A stretch of DNA of 5,631 bases from Oscillospiraceae bacterium. GTDB lineage: Bacteria; Bacillota; Clostridia; Oscillospirales; Acutalibacteraceae. The stretch spans positions 1-5,631 of the forward strand of contig CADBPL010000043.1 of NCBI GenBank assembly GCA_902796535.1. Reading direction: 5' to 3'. The notes below the pieces were generated by a model. It ran no database searches and was not told the origin of the DNA. It saw only the letters and a program-made list of their open reading frames with translations. The position numbers were made by a program, and so were the translations under genes. This document shows positions 1 through 5,546 of the stretch, in pieces. Every line of letters begins with the position of its first letter. Positions within the stretch are counted from its first letter, which is position 1.

Positions 1-192
1 TGCAAGCTGGCCAGAAGAAGCCTGGATGACGCGGGCGTTGCCTACACGGTGATTGACGCGGAGGAACAGCTTGATCTGGTGTCGCAGTTCGGCGTCAGTC
101 AGGCGCCCACGCTGGTGGTCATCAACGGGGAAGAAGCGCAGAAGTATGTCAACGCCTCCAACATCAACCGCTACGCGGTGAGCCAAAAATAA
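1..192 (+). CDS. C-terminal thioredoxin/glutaredoxin-like domain (5'-truncated), probable tail of an anaerobic ribonucleotide reductase
   Basis: The reading frame is open from the first base and stops at TAA 190-192, giving 63 residues of a protein whose start lies outside the window. The first residue is Cys followed by KLARRSL, which looks like the second Cys of a CxxC redox motif at the start of a redoxin helix. About 37 residues on comes QAPTLVV, the cis-proline and following strand typical of thioredoxin and glutaredoxin folds. The fragment ends KYVNASNINRYAVSQK. From memory, clostridial class III ribonucleoside-triphosphate reductases (NrdD) often carry a C-terminal redoxin with such an ending, next to a thioredoxin reductase gene. 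That makes an NrdD fusion the best guess, but only the redoxin part is visible. A stand-alone NrdH-like redoxin cannot be excluded. The redoxin fold is well supported; the NrdD identity is inference. Confidence 0.7.
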   Translation, partial: CKLARRSLDDAGVAYTVIDAEEQLDLVSQFGVSQAPTLVVINGEEAQKYVNASNINRYAVSQK

Positions 193-212
193 CGTTACAG
201 ATCAGACACAGC

Positions 213-243
213 AAAGGCAGAAGGCAGCTTCTGCCTTTGTTTT
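213..243 (+). terminator. Intrinsic terminator or attenuator between the redoxin gene and trxB
   Basis: A perfect 11-bp inverted repeat (213-223 with 228-238, AAAGGCAGAAG / CTTCTGCCTTT) encloses a GCAG tetraloop. It is followed by a T-rich run (GTTTT, 239-243). This is the form of a Rho-independent terminator. It lies 21 bases after the redoxin stop codon, and its T-run ends only two bases before the GGAGG of trxB, leaving no room for a promoter in between. Unless a promoter lies upstream of the hairpin, trxB must be transcribed by read-through. Confidence 0.85.
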
Positions 244-254
244 ACGGAGGAATT

Positions 255-1145
255 ATGAGCGATATTATCATTGTCGGCGCGGGCTGCGCCGGATTAACCG
301 CCGCCATCTACGCCGCGCGTGCGGGCAAAAGCGTGACGATCCTCGAAAACGAGGGCGTCGGCGGGCAGATCAGCACCTCGCCGCGGGTCGAAAACTATCC
401 CGGCTTCAAAAGCATCAGCGGCATGGAATTTTCCGACAAGCTGTTTGAGCAGGCCTGCGATCTGGGCGCTGAGCTGGAGTTGGCGCGCGCTGAGAGCATT
501 GAAAAAAACGCCGAAGGGTTCACTGTCAAAACCGAATTCGGCGATTATCCCGCAAGGGCCGTGATTCTGGCCACGGGCTGCCGCCACCGCCGGCTGGAGC
601 TGCCGGAGGAAGAACGCTTTGTCGGCAAAGGCTTATCCTACTGTGCGGTGTGTGACGGCGCATTTTTCAAGGGCAAAACCGTTGCCGTTGTCGGCGGCGG
701 CAGCGCGGCGCTGCAGAGCGCGCTGATGCTGGCGGAGATCTGCGAAAAGGTGTATCTGATCCACCGACGCGATACCTACCGCGCCGAAGAAAAGCTGGTC
801 GAGCAGGTCGGCGCCGCGGCCAACCTTGAGCCGGTGCTCAACGCAACAGTCAGCAGCCTGAACGGCACCGACAGCCTGGAAAGCGTGACCGTTGCCGTGA
901 ACGGCGGCCGGTCGGAGATCAAAACAGACGGTCTGTTCGTTTGCATCGGTCAGCAGGCGGACAACGCCGCCTTCGCTTCGCTTGTGGCGCTCGATGAAAA
1001 CGGCTACATCGTGGCCGGAGAAGACTGCCGAACGAGCTGTGAGGGCGTTTTTGCCGCGGGTGACTGCCGCACCAAGCAGGTGCGTCAGCTGACCACCGCC
1101 GCGGCGGACGGCGCCGTAGCCGCTTTGGCCGCCTGCCGGGTCTGA
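255..1145 (+). CDS. trxB: Thioredoxin reductase, NADPH-type, FAD-dependent (TrxB family)
   Basis: This 296-residue cytosolic flavoprotein should pass electrons from NADPH through FAD and a redox disulfide to a thioredoxin-like partner. Visible motifs in order are: an N-terminal FAD dinucleotide fold (IIIVGAGCAGLTAA, GxGxxG at residues 8-13), GGQI followed by VENYPGF, an ATG turn near residue 108, the redox-active CAVC (Cys130 and Cys133, in SYCAVCDG), a second dinucleotide fold (VVGGGSAALQSA), HRRDTYRAE typical of NADPH-dependent enzymes, and C-terminal GVFAAGDC followed by TTAAADGAVAA. Length is close to the usual 305-320. Start 255 is chosen because GGAGG (246-250) sits four bases upstream; a TTG at 237 is also in frame but falls inside the terminator stem. 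Oddities are Cys11 where GAGPAG usually has Pro, Cys109 after ATG, PEEE where PGE is usual, and 11 cysteines in all. The redoxin gene upstream suggests its partner. Confidence 0.93.
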   Translation: MSDIIIVGAGCAGLTAAIYAARAGKSVTILENEGVGGQISTSPRVENYPGFKSISGMEFSDKLFEQACDLGAELELARAESIEKNAEGFTVKTEFGDYPARAVILATGCRHRRLELPEEERFVGKGLSYCAVCDGAFFKGKTVAVVGGGSAALQSALMLAEICEKVYLIHRRDTYRAEEKLVEQVGAAANLEPVLNATVSSLNGTDSLESVTVAVNGGRSEIKTDGLFVCIGQQADNAAFASLVALDENGYIVAGEDCRTSCEGVFAAGDCRTKQVRQLTTAAADGAVAALAACRV

Positions 1146-1178
1146 CCGGTACAAGAGCAACAACGCCGTGTCCCATTC

Positions 1179-1208
1179 TTCACCAAATCAGCTTTTTCCG
1201 CATATGAT
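1179..1208 (+). promoter_or_regulatory. Candidate sigma-A-type promoter for the P-loop protein gene
   Basis: A TATGAT -10 box (1203-1208, 5 of 6 consensus) lies 18 bases after TTCACC (1179-1184, 4 of 6). Transcription would begin near 1215, just ahead of the GGAGG at 1224-1228, giving a short leader. The 86-base gap after trxB has no recognisable terminator, so read-through from trxB may also supply transcript. A 6-bp inverted repeat (TCCCAT 1171-1176, ATGGGA 1207-1212) flanks the promoter but may be chance. Confidence 0.45.
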
Positions 1209-1237
1209 GGGAAAAACAAGAGCGGAGGCTGATGAAA

Positions 1238-2314
1238 ATGAAGAACGAGGGCGCGGCTTTTTTTATGGGAACCAATACGGCTGACGGGTATTATTCGCTG
1301 TTTCCCGAGCTGTTTGACAGGAAGGACGGCTGGACCGTGTATTTGATCAAGGGCGGCCCCGGCACGGGAAAATCCGGCTTGATGAAGCGTGTCGCGCAGG
1401 AAGCGCAGCGCAGGAGCCTGATCGTGCAGCGGGTCTTCTGTTCGTCCGACCCGAAGTCGCTGGACGCCGTTCGTATCCCGGCGCTGAAGGTCTGCCTGCT
1501 TGACGCGACCGCGCCGCACACGCTCGACCCGGTTTACCCCGGGGCGGTGGAAACGATCGTAAATTTAGGCGAAGCGTGGAACAAAGAAAAGCTCAGGCAA
1601 AACGCGCCGCGCGTTGTGGCGCTGACTGATGGCAATAAAGCGCTGCATCAGAAAAGCGTGCAGTTTTTCCGCGCCGCCTCCTGCGCCATGGAGGATTCAC
1701 GGCGCCGCGGCCTGCAACGGCTGAACACGGAAAAGATCGAGCGTTATGCGCGGCGGTTCGCTGCGCGGGAATTGAGCGGCAGCGAAGCCGGGGGCGAAGA
1801 AAAGCGCTGTTTTATCAGCGGAAACACGCCGAACGGTTATTTGACGCTGCTCGACACCGTCGGCTTTTATTGCGATAAGATCATCCGCGTGACCGATGAG
1901 ACCGGCACAGCTTCCGGTTTGCTGATGGATTACCTGCGCCGCTATGCGCTCGACAGCGGCGTTCGCGTGCTGACCTGCCTGAACCCGTTCCTGCCCCACG
2001 GCAAACCGCTGCACGTGATTTTTCCGGAGGAACGCATCGGATTTTTCACCGAGAATCACCTGCAAAGCTTCAAGCCCTATGCGCATAAAACCGTGAACGG
2101 CGCCCGGTTTGTAAAAGAAGACGCCGCGCCGGACGGCAAACAGCGCATCCGGTTCAATCAAAAAGCCACCGCGCAGTTTCTCGGGGACGGCGTTGCCCTG
2201 CTGGATAAAGCGAAAAAAGTGCACGACGAACTGGAGCAGATCTATATGGACGCCATGGATTTTGAAAAAGTCGATAAAATAACCGAAGACCTCTGCGGTG
2301 AGATCTTCGGTTGA
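1238..2314 (+). CDS. PRK06851-like P-loop NTPase with internal duplication; function unknown
   Basis: This 358-residue protein has a clear Walker A motif (GGPGTGKS, residues 39-46) followed by a hydrophobic strand ending in Asp (VCLLDATAPH, Asp89), possibly a Walker B-like acid. The stretch SLDAVRIP...LLDATAPHTLDPVYPGAVETIVNLG matches my memory of the uncharacterised PRK06851 family of Firmicutes. The protein is a tandem repeat: residues about 8-90 (FFMGTNTADGYYSL onward) resemble residues about 191-270 (CFISGNTPNGYLTL onward). The second copy has lost its Walker A: ETGTAS lies where PGTGK should be, and Ser226 replaces the lysine. It therefore probably binds nucleotide only in the N-terminal half. 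No signal peptide or membrane segment is seen. GGAGG (1224-1228) is 9 bases from ATG 1238 but only 3 from an in-frame ATG at 1232, so 1238 is preferred; 1232 is possible. No cellular role is assigned. Confidence 0.82.
   Translation: MKNEGAAFFMGTNTADGYYSLFPELFDRKDGWTVYLIKGGPGTGKSGLMKRVAQEAQRRSLIVQRVFCSSDPKSLDAVRIPALKVCLLDATAPHTLDPVYPGAVETIVNLGEAWNKEKLRQNAPRVVALTDGNKALHQKSVQFFRAASCAMEDSRRRGLQRLNTEKIERYARRFAARELSGSEAGGEEKRCFISGNTPNGYLTLLDTVGFYCDKIIRVTDETGTASGLLMDYLRRYALDSGVRVLTCLNPFLPHGKPLHVIFPEERIGFFTENHLQSFKPYAHKTVNGARFVKEDAAPDGKQRIRFNQKATAQFLGDGVALLDKAKKVHDELEQIYMDAMDFEKVDKITEDLCGEIFG
2271..2312 (-). terminator. Candidate terminator of the phosphoesterase-ktrA operon, inside the end of the convergent gene
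   Basis: A perfect 9-bp inverted repeat (AACCGAAGA 2281-2289 with TCTTCGGTT 2304-2312), plus three further inner pairs after a mismatch, forms a hairpin with a six-base loop. Read on the minus strand, it is followed by ATTTTATC and then another T-run near 2265-2269, which suits an intrinsic terminator for ktrA, whose stop is 43 bases upstream. On the plus strand no T-run follows. The hairpin occupies the last codons and the stop codon of the P-loop gene. Confidence 0.5.
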
Positions 2315-2330
2315 CGGTCACAGGCTTTCG

Positions 2331-2348
2331 GCGCGCAGTGTGCGCTTT
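2331..2348 (+). terminator. Weak hairpin after the P-loop gene, possible terminator
   Basis: GCGCGC (2331-2336) can pair with GTGCGC (2340-2345) around an AGT loop, with one G-U pair, and is followed by only TTT. It lies in the 41-base gap between two convergent genes. The short T-run makes it a poor intrinsic terminator, so this call is tentative. Confidence 0.2.
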
Positions 2349-2355
2349 GCCCGCA

Positions 2356-3027
2356 TTACGCGGTATAGCCTTTATTTTTTTCGCGGCTGAGGCGGAACAC
2401 ATCGGCCGATTTACCCAGCACGACGAGAATGTCGTCATTGGCGAACACATAGTCGCCGCCCGGCATCGGTTGAAGCACCTCACCTTTTTTTATGGCGATC
2501 ACGTCCACGTGATGCGCCTGCCGCACGTTCAGCCCGGCAATGGTTTTGCCGACCCAGTCCGGCGGCGTTGCCACCTCATAAATGGCGTATTCCTCCGTCA
2601 GCTCAATGCTGTCAAAAATGTTTTCGGCATTATAGCGGATCGCCAGCTTTTCGGCCGTCTCCCGCTCCGGATAGATCACCTCGTCCGCGCCGACGTTGAT
2701 TAAAAAACGCGCCTGACTGTCGCGCTTGGCTTTGGAGACAACGCGTTTGGCGTTGAGGTCCTTGAGCATAGCTGTGATCTCAAGCGATGACTGGAAGTTT
2801 TCGCCGATGGTAACGAACACAACGTCGAAGTTGTTGACGCCAAGGGAGCGCAGCACGCCTTCCTTGGTGCAGTCGCCGCAAAAGGAATCGGTGAACAGCG
2901 GCGCAAGCTCTTCAATTTGTTCCTCGTGCTTGTCAACGATCATCACGTCGTTGCCGAGGTTTTGCATATCGATCGCAAGGTGCCGCCCCAGGCGGCCCAT
3001 ACCGATGACCAGAATGTTTTTACTCAT
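2356..3027 (-). CDS. ktrA: KtrA/TrkA-type RCK regulatory subunit of a potassium uptake channel
   Basis: This 223-residue cytosolic protein should form the gating ring of a Ktr/Trk-type potassium transporter and sense nucleotides. The N-terminal RCK_N Rossmann domain starts at once: ILVIGMGRLGRHLA (GxGxxG at residues 9-14), and the acidic end of the second strand (VDKHEEQ, Asp32) would contact the ribose of NAD(H) or ATP/ADP. GDCTKEGVLRSLGV and a following VVFVTIGENFQSSLEI strand-helix are typical of the fold. From about residue 140 to the end there is an RCK_C (TrkA_C) domain (WVGKTIAGLNVRQ, ending DDILVVLGKSADVFRL). The size matches single-unit KtrA/KtrC rather than the double-length E. coli TrkA. 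ATG 3027 is chosen for GGAAGG (3035-3040) seven bases upstream; an in-frame GTG at 3060 would overlap the preceding gene. It is second in an operon with the upstream phosphoesterase (22-base gap). No membrane subunit (KtrB/TrkH) is in the window. Confidence 0.9.
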   Translation of the reverse strand: MSKNILVIGMGRLGRHLAIDMQNLGNDVMIVDKHEEQIEELAPLFTDSFCGDCTKEGVLRSLGVNNFDVVFVTIGENFQSSLEITAMLKDLNAKRVVSKAKRDSQARFLINVGADEVIYPERETAEKLAIRYNAENIFDSIELTEEYAIYEVATPPDWVGKTIAGLNVRQAHHVDVIAIKKGEVLQPMPGGDYVFANDDILVVLGKSADVFRLSREKNKGYTA

Positions 3028-3049
3028 TTGAATTCCTTCCTGAAACGAA

Positions 3050-4204
3050 TCATTTCTCACTTATTCTCTTTTTGATTTGGGCGGCGGCAGCTGCGCCGAA
3101 CGTCACGGCCGCGAGCGCGGCGGCAGCCCGGACGGAAACGTTGAGCACGAAGCTCTGTTTGTCGTTGATCCGGCGCTGGATCGGGCCGAGCGATTGGCTC
3201 TTTAAGCCAAAGTCGTGCTTGAACCGGTAGATCTCGGTTTCGACCTTGTCCGGCCGGTTTTCATCCAGCGTGACCATGCGCACGGAGGATTGGCAGCCGT
3301 CGGTATAGCAGCGAAAACCGGCGGTTTTGCACTGCCCCATCGTGATGCCGTCCACGGTGCAGGTGAAGTCGTTTAAATGATCGTGGCCGAAGATGGCGGC
3401 GCGGATATCCCCCGTCCTTTTCCAGCTTTCAAACTGGCCGGAATTGCGGCACGGCGCACAGGGTCCCTCCCCCAGATAACCGCGCATCATGCCCTCTTTG
3501 GCAACGTAACGGCAGGTTGACCAGTGGGCGTGCCCTTTGACCGATTGATAAAGTTCCCACGGCTTCATCGGGCGCATGGCGTTGTATTCTTCGGGCACGG
3601 GGATGTGCTGAAACAGCACGGCGGGCAGCGGCTTGCCCCCGTTGAGCGCCTTGAGCTCGGCTGCCTTGCGCTCATACCACGCGATCTGATCCTCATGCAC
3701 CCAGTCATATACCGAGATCGCTTCATCCTCACACAGGTTGTTGGAATCGAGGAACCACAGGTTGAACGCGGGGCTTTCAGCGTCGGAACGCTGCACGATG
3801 AGATAATAATTCAGGCAGCCCGTGATCGACGGATCGTCGTTGAAAATCAGGCAGCCGGGTATGCTCTCATAGGTTTTCACGATCATTTCCTCGTGGTGAT
3901 CGTCGTGCTCGTGGTTGCCCATGATGAACGCGAACGGGATGCCGCGCGCGACCATCGGCTGCGTCACGCGGGTGACGACGTCGCGAAACACCTCGGGGCC
4001 GTTATTCGTGCAATCGGTGCAGGTGTCGCCCATGAGCACCACCAGATCGGGCCTGAGGCGGTCAAGCGCAGTGTTGATCAGCTTGGCCATATCCTCCGCC
4101 CTGGCTTTGCCCAAAGGCGAATCAGTATCGACGTTTTCGTGCAGATCGCCCAGGCACATGATGTTGAATTTTCCGTTCGGACGGCATTTGAGTTGTAGTT
4201 CCAT
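3050..4204 (-). CDS. Calcineurin-like metallophosphoesterase with hydrophobic C-terminal tail
   Basis: This 384-residue protein carries the full metal-site set of the calcineurin-like phosphoesterase superfamily: DLH (Asp20, His22), GD (Asp60), GNHEHD (Asn97, His98), a lone His in FQHIP (His200) and GHDH (273-276). FLDSNN (151-156), a WYER segment and the layout GQFESWKRTGDIRAAIFGHDH resemble the Dcr2-like branch that I recall from Clostridia. There is no N-terminal signal peptide, so it should be cytosolic. Near the C-terminus, residues about 360-377 are almost wholly Ala/Leu/Val/Gly and are followed by KKRISEK, which could be a tail anchor. An unusual acidic/His run follows the GNH motif (HEHDDHHEE). 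ATG 4204 has AAGGAA six bases upstream and a consensus promoter behind it. The frame stays open far upstream, but that part is antisense to the divergent gene and lacks family sequence. The substrate is unknown: a phosphodiester, nucleotide or phosphoprotein are all possible. Confidence 0.9.
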   Translation of the reverse strand: MELQLKCRPNGKFNIMCLGDLHENVDTDSPLGKARAEDMAKLINTALDRLRPDLVVLMGDTCTDCTNNGPEVFRDVVTRVTQPMVARGIPFAFIMGNHEHDDHHEEMIVKTYESIPGCLIFNDDPSITGCLNYYLIVQRSDAESPAFNLWFLDSNNLCEDEAISVYDWVHEDQIAWYERKAAELKALNGGKPLPAVLFQHIPVPEEYNAMRPMKPWELYQSVKGHAHWSTCRYVAKEGMMRGYLGEGPCAPCRNSGQFESWKRTGDIRAAIFGHDHLNDFTCTVDGITMGQCKTAGFRCYTDGCQSSVRMVTLDENRPDKVETEIYRFKHDFGLKSQSLGPIQRRINDKQSFVLNVSVRAAAALAAVTFGAAAAAQIKKRISEK

Positions 4205-4239
4205 GTTACGTTCCTTGTCTGACAGCGATAGAATTGCCA

Positions 4240-4255
4240 CTTTATTATAATAAAG
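4240..4255. promoter_or_regulatory. Perfect 16-bp palindrome over the -10 box, candidate operator
   Basis: CTTTATTATAATAAAG is its own reverse complement and covers the whole -10 hexamer of the minus-strand promoter. A dimeric repressor bound here would block RNA polymerase. It could also be an accident of an AT-rich -10 region, since TATAAT is itself nearly symmetric, but the symmetry runs well past the hexamer and includes the G/C ends. Confidence 0.45.
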
Positions 4256-4272
4256 CCGATGCGTCCTGTCAA
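4244..4272 (-). promoter_or_regulatory. Fully consensus sigma-A promoter of the phosphoesterase-ktrA operon
   Basis: On the minus strand TTGACA (4272-4267) and TATAAT (4249-4244) are separated by exactly 17 bases, a perfect match to the vegetative promoter consensus. Transcription should start near 4237, giving a leader of about 33 bases before ATG 4204. Confidence 0.9.
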
Positions 4273-4286
4273 TGTTTTTTGCGGGA

Positions 4287-4315
4287 TTGACGAAAGCGGC
4301 GCGATATGATACGAT
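4287..4315 (+). promoter_or_regulatory. Promoter of the second phosphoesterase gene, extended -10 type
   Basis: TTGACG (4287-4292, 5 of 6) is followed after 17 bases by TACGAT (4310-4315, 4 of 6), which has a TGA directly in front (4307-4309), the TGn of an extended -10 element. The predicted start near 4322 leaves about 20 bases of leader with GGAGG at 4331-4335. An alternative -10, TATGAT (4305-4310), is closer to consensus but only 12 bases from TTGACG. Confidence 0.65.
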
Positions 4316-4342
4316 GTCAGTATACAAAAAGGAGGCTGACCC

Positions 4343-5545
4343 ATGAAAGAGTTTGACGTTGCTTTGCGCTTTTTGGCGATGAGCGACATTCATTTTAGCC
4401 GCGAATACCCGTTCAGACGGAAGAACTTTGAACGCGGCATCGAACTTGCCTATCGCTATGCCGAAGAGCAGGCGTACACCAGAATCGACGCCGTCACCAT
4501 CAACGGCGATTTCACCGATCACGGCGAGGAAGAGCAGTTTGCCGATATGAAAGACTGCCTGGACAGCGCGCTCAAGCCCGAAACGGAATTGATCCTGACG
4601 ATGGCCAGCCACGAATATATGTGTGACGGCCACGTGGAAAAGGCGACCGAGCGGCTGCAGCGCTTTTTCGGGCGTGAGCCGGACAACCATGTGCTCATCA
4701 AAGGGTTTCACTTTATTTCGCTCTCCCCCACCGTGAGCTGCCGGTTTGAGGAAGAAAAGCGTGAATACCTGAAAACCGAGCTGGCCAAAGCCCACGCCGA
4801 CACGCCGCTGCTGCCGATCTTTCTGTTCCAGCACCCGCACGTCAAAAAAACGGTTTACGGCAGCATTGACTGGGGCGAAAACGATTTGAACGACATTCTG
4901 GTGAATTACCCGCAGATCGTTGATTTTTCGGGGCATTCTCACGCGCCTGTCAACGACCCGCGCAGCGTGCACCAGCGCCATTTCACCTGCGCCGGCACCG
5001 GCTCGTTCAGCTATTTTGAGCTGGATGAATTCGACAAGGTCTACGGCACGGTTCCCCCGCAGGAGCAATCCGCAGCGCAGTTCCTGATCGTGGAGGTCAG
5101 CCGCACAGGCGCGGTGAAGATCATGCCCTACGACGTGATCACCGAATGCTTTTTTGACATGGAGTATTTGATCGAAACGCCGTGGGATCCCGACTCGTTC
5201 ACCTACACGGACGAGCGCTATTTTGCCGCACAGAAGCCGGAATTTTTGCCCGGCGCCGCCATCGACGTGACTGTGAAGCCCGACGGCGTGGTTTTCACCT
5301 TCGATCAGGCGGACGGCAAAAACGAGCGTGTCAATGATTATACGCTCACCGTGATCAACAATGCCGACGGCAGCGTCGCGCGGCGCATCTGCTTCTGGTC
5401 GGAATATTATCTGAATGATATGCCCGAACGGCTCACGCAGGAGCTTGACTTGACCGAGCCGGGCGAATACACCGTGACGGTTGAGGCGCGCGGCTTCTGG
5501 TTTAATCGCTCCGTCAACAAAATCAAAAAGGTCTTTTCGATCTGA
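4343..5545 (+). CDS. Calcineurin-like metallophosphoesterase with C-terminal beta-rich domain and altered GNHE motif
   Basis: This 400-residue protein has a calcineurin-like phosphoesterase domain over about residues 5-260 with DIH (Asp15, His17), GDFTD (Asp56), His164 in FQHPH, and GHSH (197-200). The fourth motif, normally GNHE, reads ASHE here (Ala88, Ser89, His90): the metal-binding Asn is replaced by Ser. From about residue 285 to the end lies a region of alternating hydrophobic strands (AIDVTVKPDGVVFTF, YTLTVINNADGS, GEYTVTVEARGFW) that looks like an Ig- or fibronectin-like domain. No signal peptide or membrane segment is seen, so it is probably cytosolic. ATG 4343 has GGAGG seven bases upstream and its own promoter. 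It is divergent from, and clearly not a recent duplicate of, the phosphoesterase at 3050-4204: beyond the metal motifs the two are hard to align by eye. The substrate is unknown. Confidence 0.9.
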   Translation: MKEFDVALRFLAMSDIHFSREYPFRRKNFERGIELAYRYAEEQAYTRIDAVTINGDFTDHGEEEQFADMKDCLDSALKPETELILTMASHEYMCDGHVEKATERLQRFFGREPDNHVLIKGFHFISLSPTVSCRFEEEKREYLKTELAKAHADTPLLPIFLFQHPHVKKTVYGSIDWGENDLNDILVNYPQIVDFSGHSHAPVNDPRSVHQRHFTCAGTGSFSYFELDEFDKVYGTVPPQEQSAAQFLIVEVSRTGAVKIMPYDVITECFFDMEYLIETPWDPDSFTYTDERYFAAQKPEFLPGAAIDVTVKPDGVVFTFDQADGKNERVNDYTLTVINNADGSVARRICFWSEYYLNDMPERLTQELDLTEPGEYTVTVEARGFWFNRSVNKIKKVFSI

Positions 5546-5546
5546 C

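Noticed and set aside
633..1163. Long minus-strand open frames opposite trxB.
   Set aside because: trxB motifs cover the full length on the plus strand, and the antisense translations have no recognisable features.
1146..1231. The inverted repeat TCCCAT (1171-1176) and ATGGGA (1207-1212) as a trxB terminator.
   Set aside because: The arms are only 6 bp with a 30-base loop and are followed by A rather than T residues, so it does not fit an intrinsic terminator.
3524..4198. A 224-codon plus-strand open frame antisense to the first phosphoesterase.
   Set aside because: It lies wholly inside a gene with a complete set of catalytic motifs. The translation is rich in His, Arg and Val with no domain sense, and no ribosome binding site was seen.
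4216..4224. The small palindrome TGTCTGACA in the leader of the first phosphoesterase gene as a second operator.
   Set aside because: Only four bases per arm are symmetric and the symmetry does not extend further, so it is easily expected by chance.
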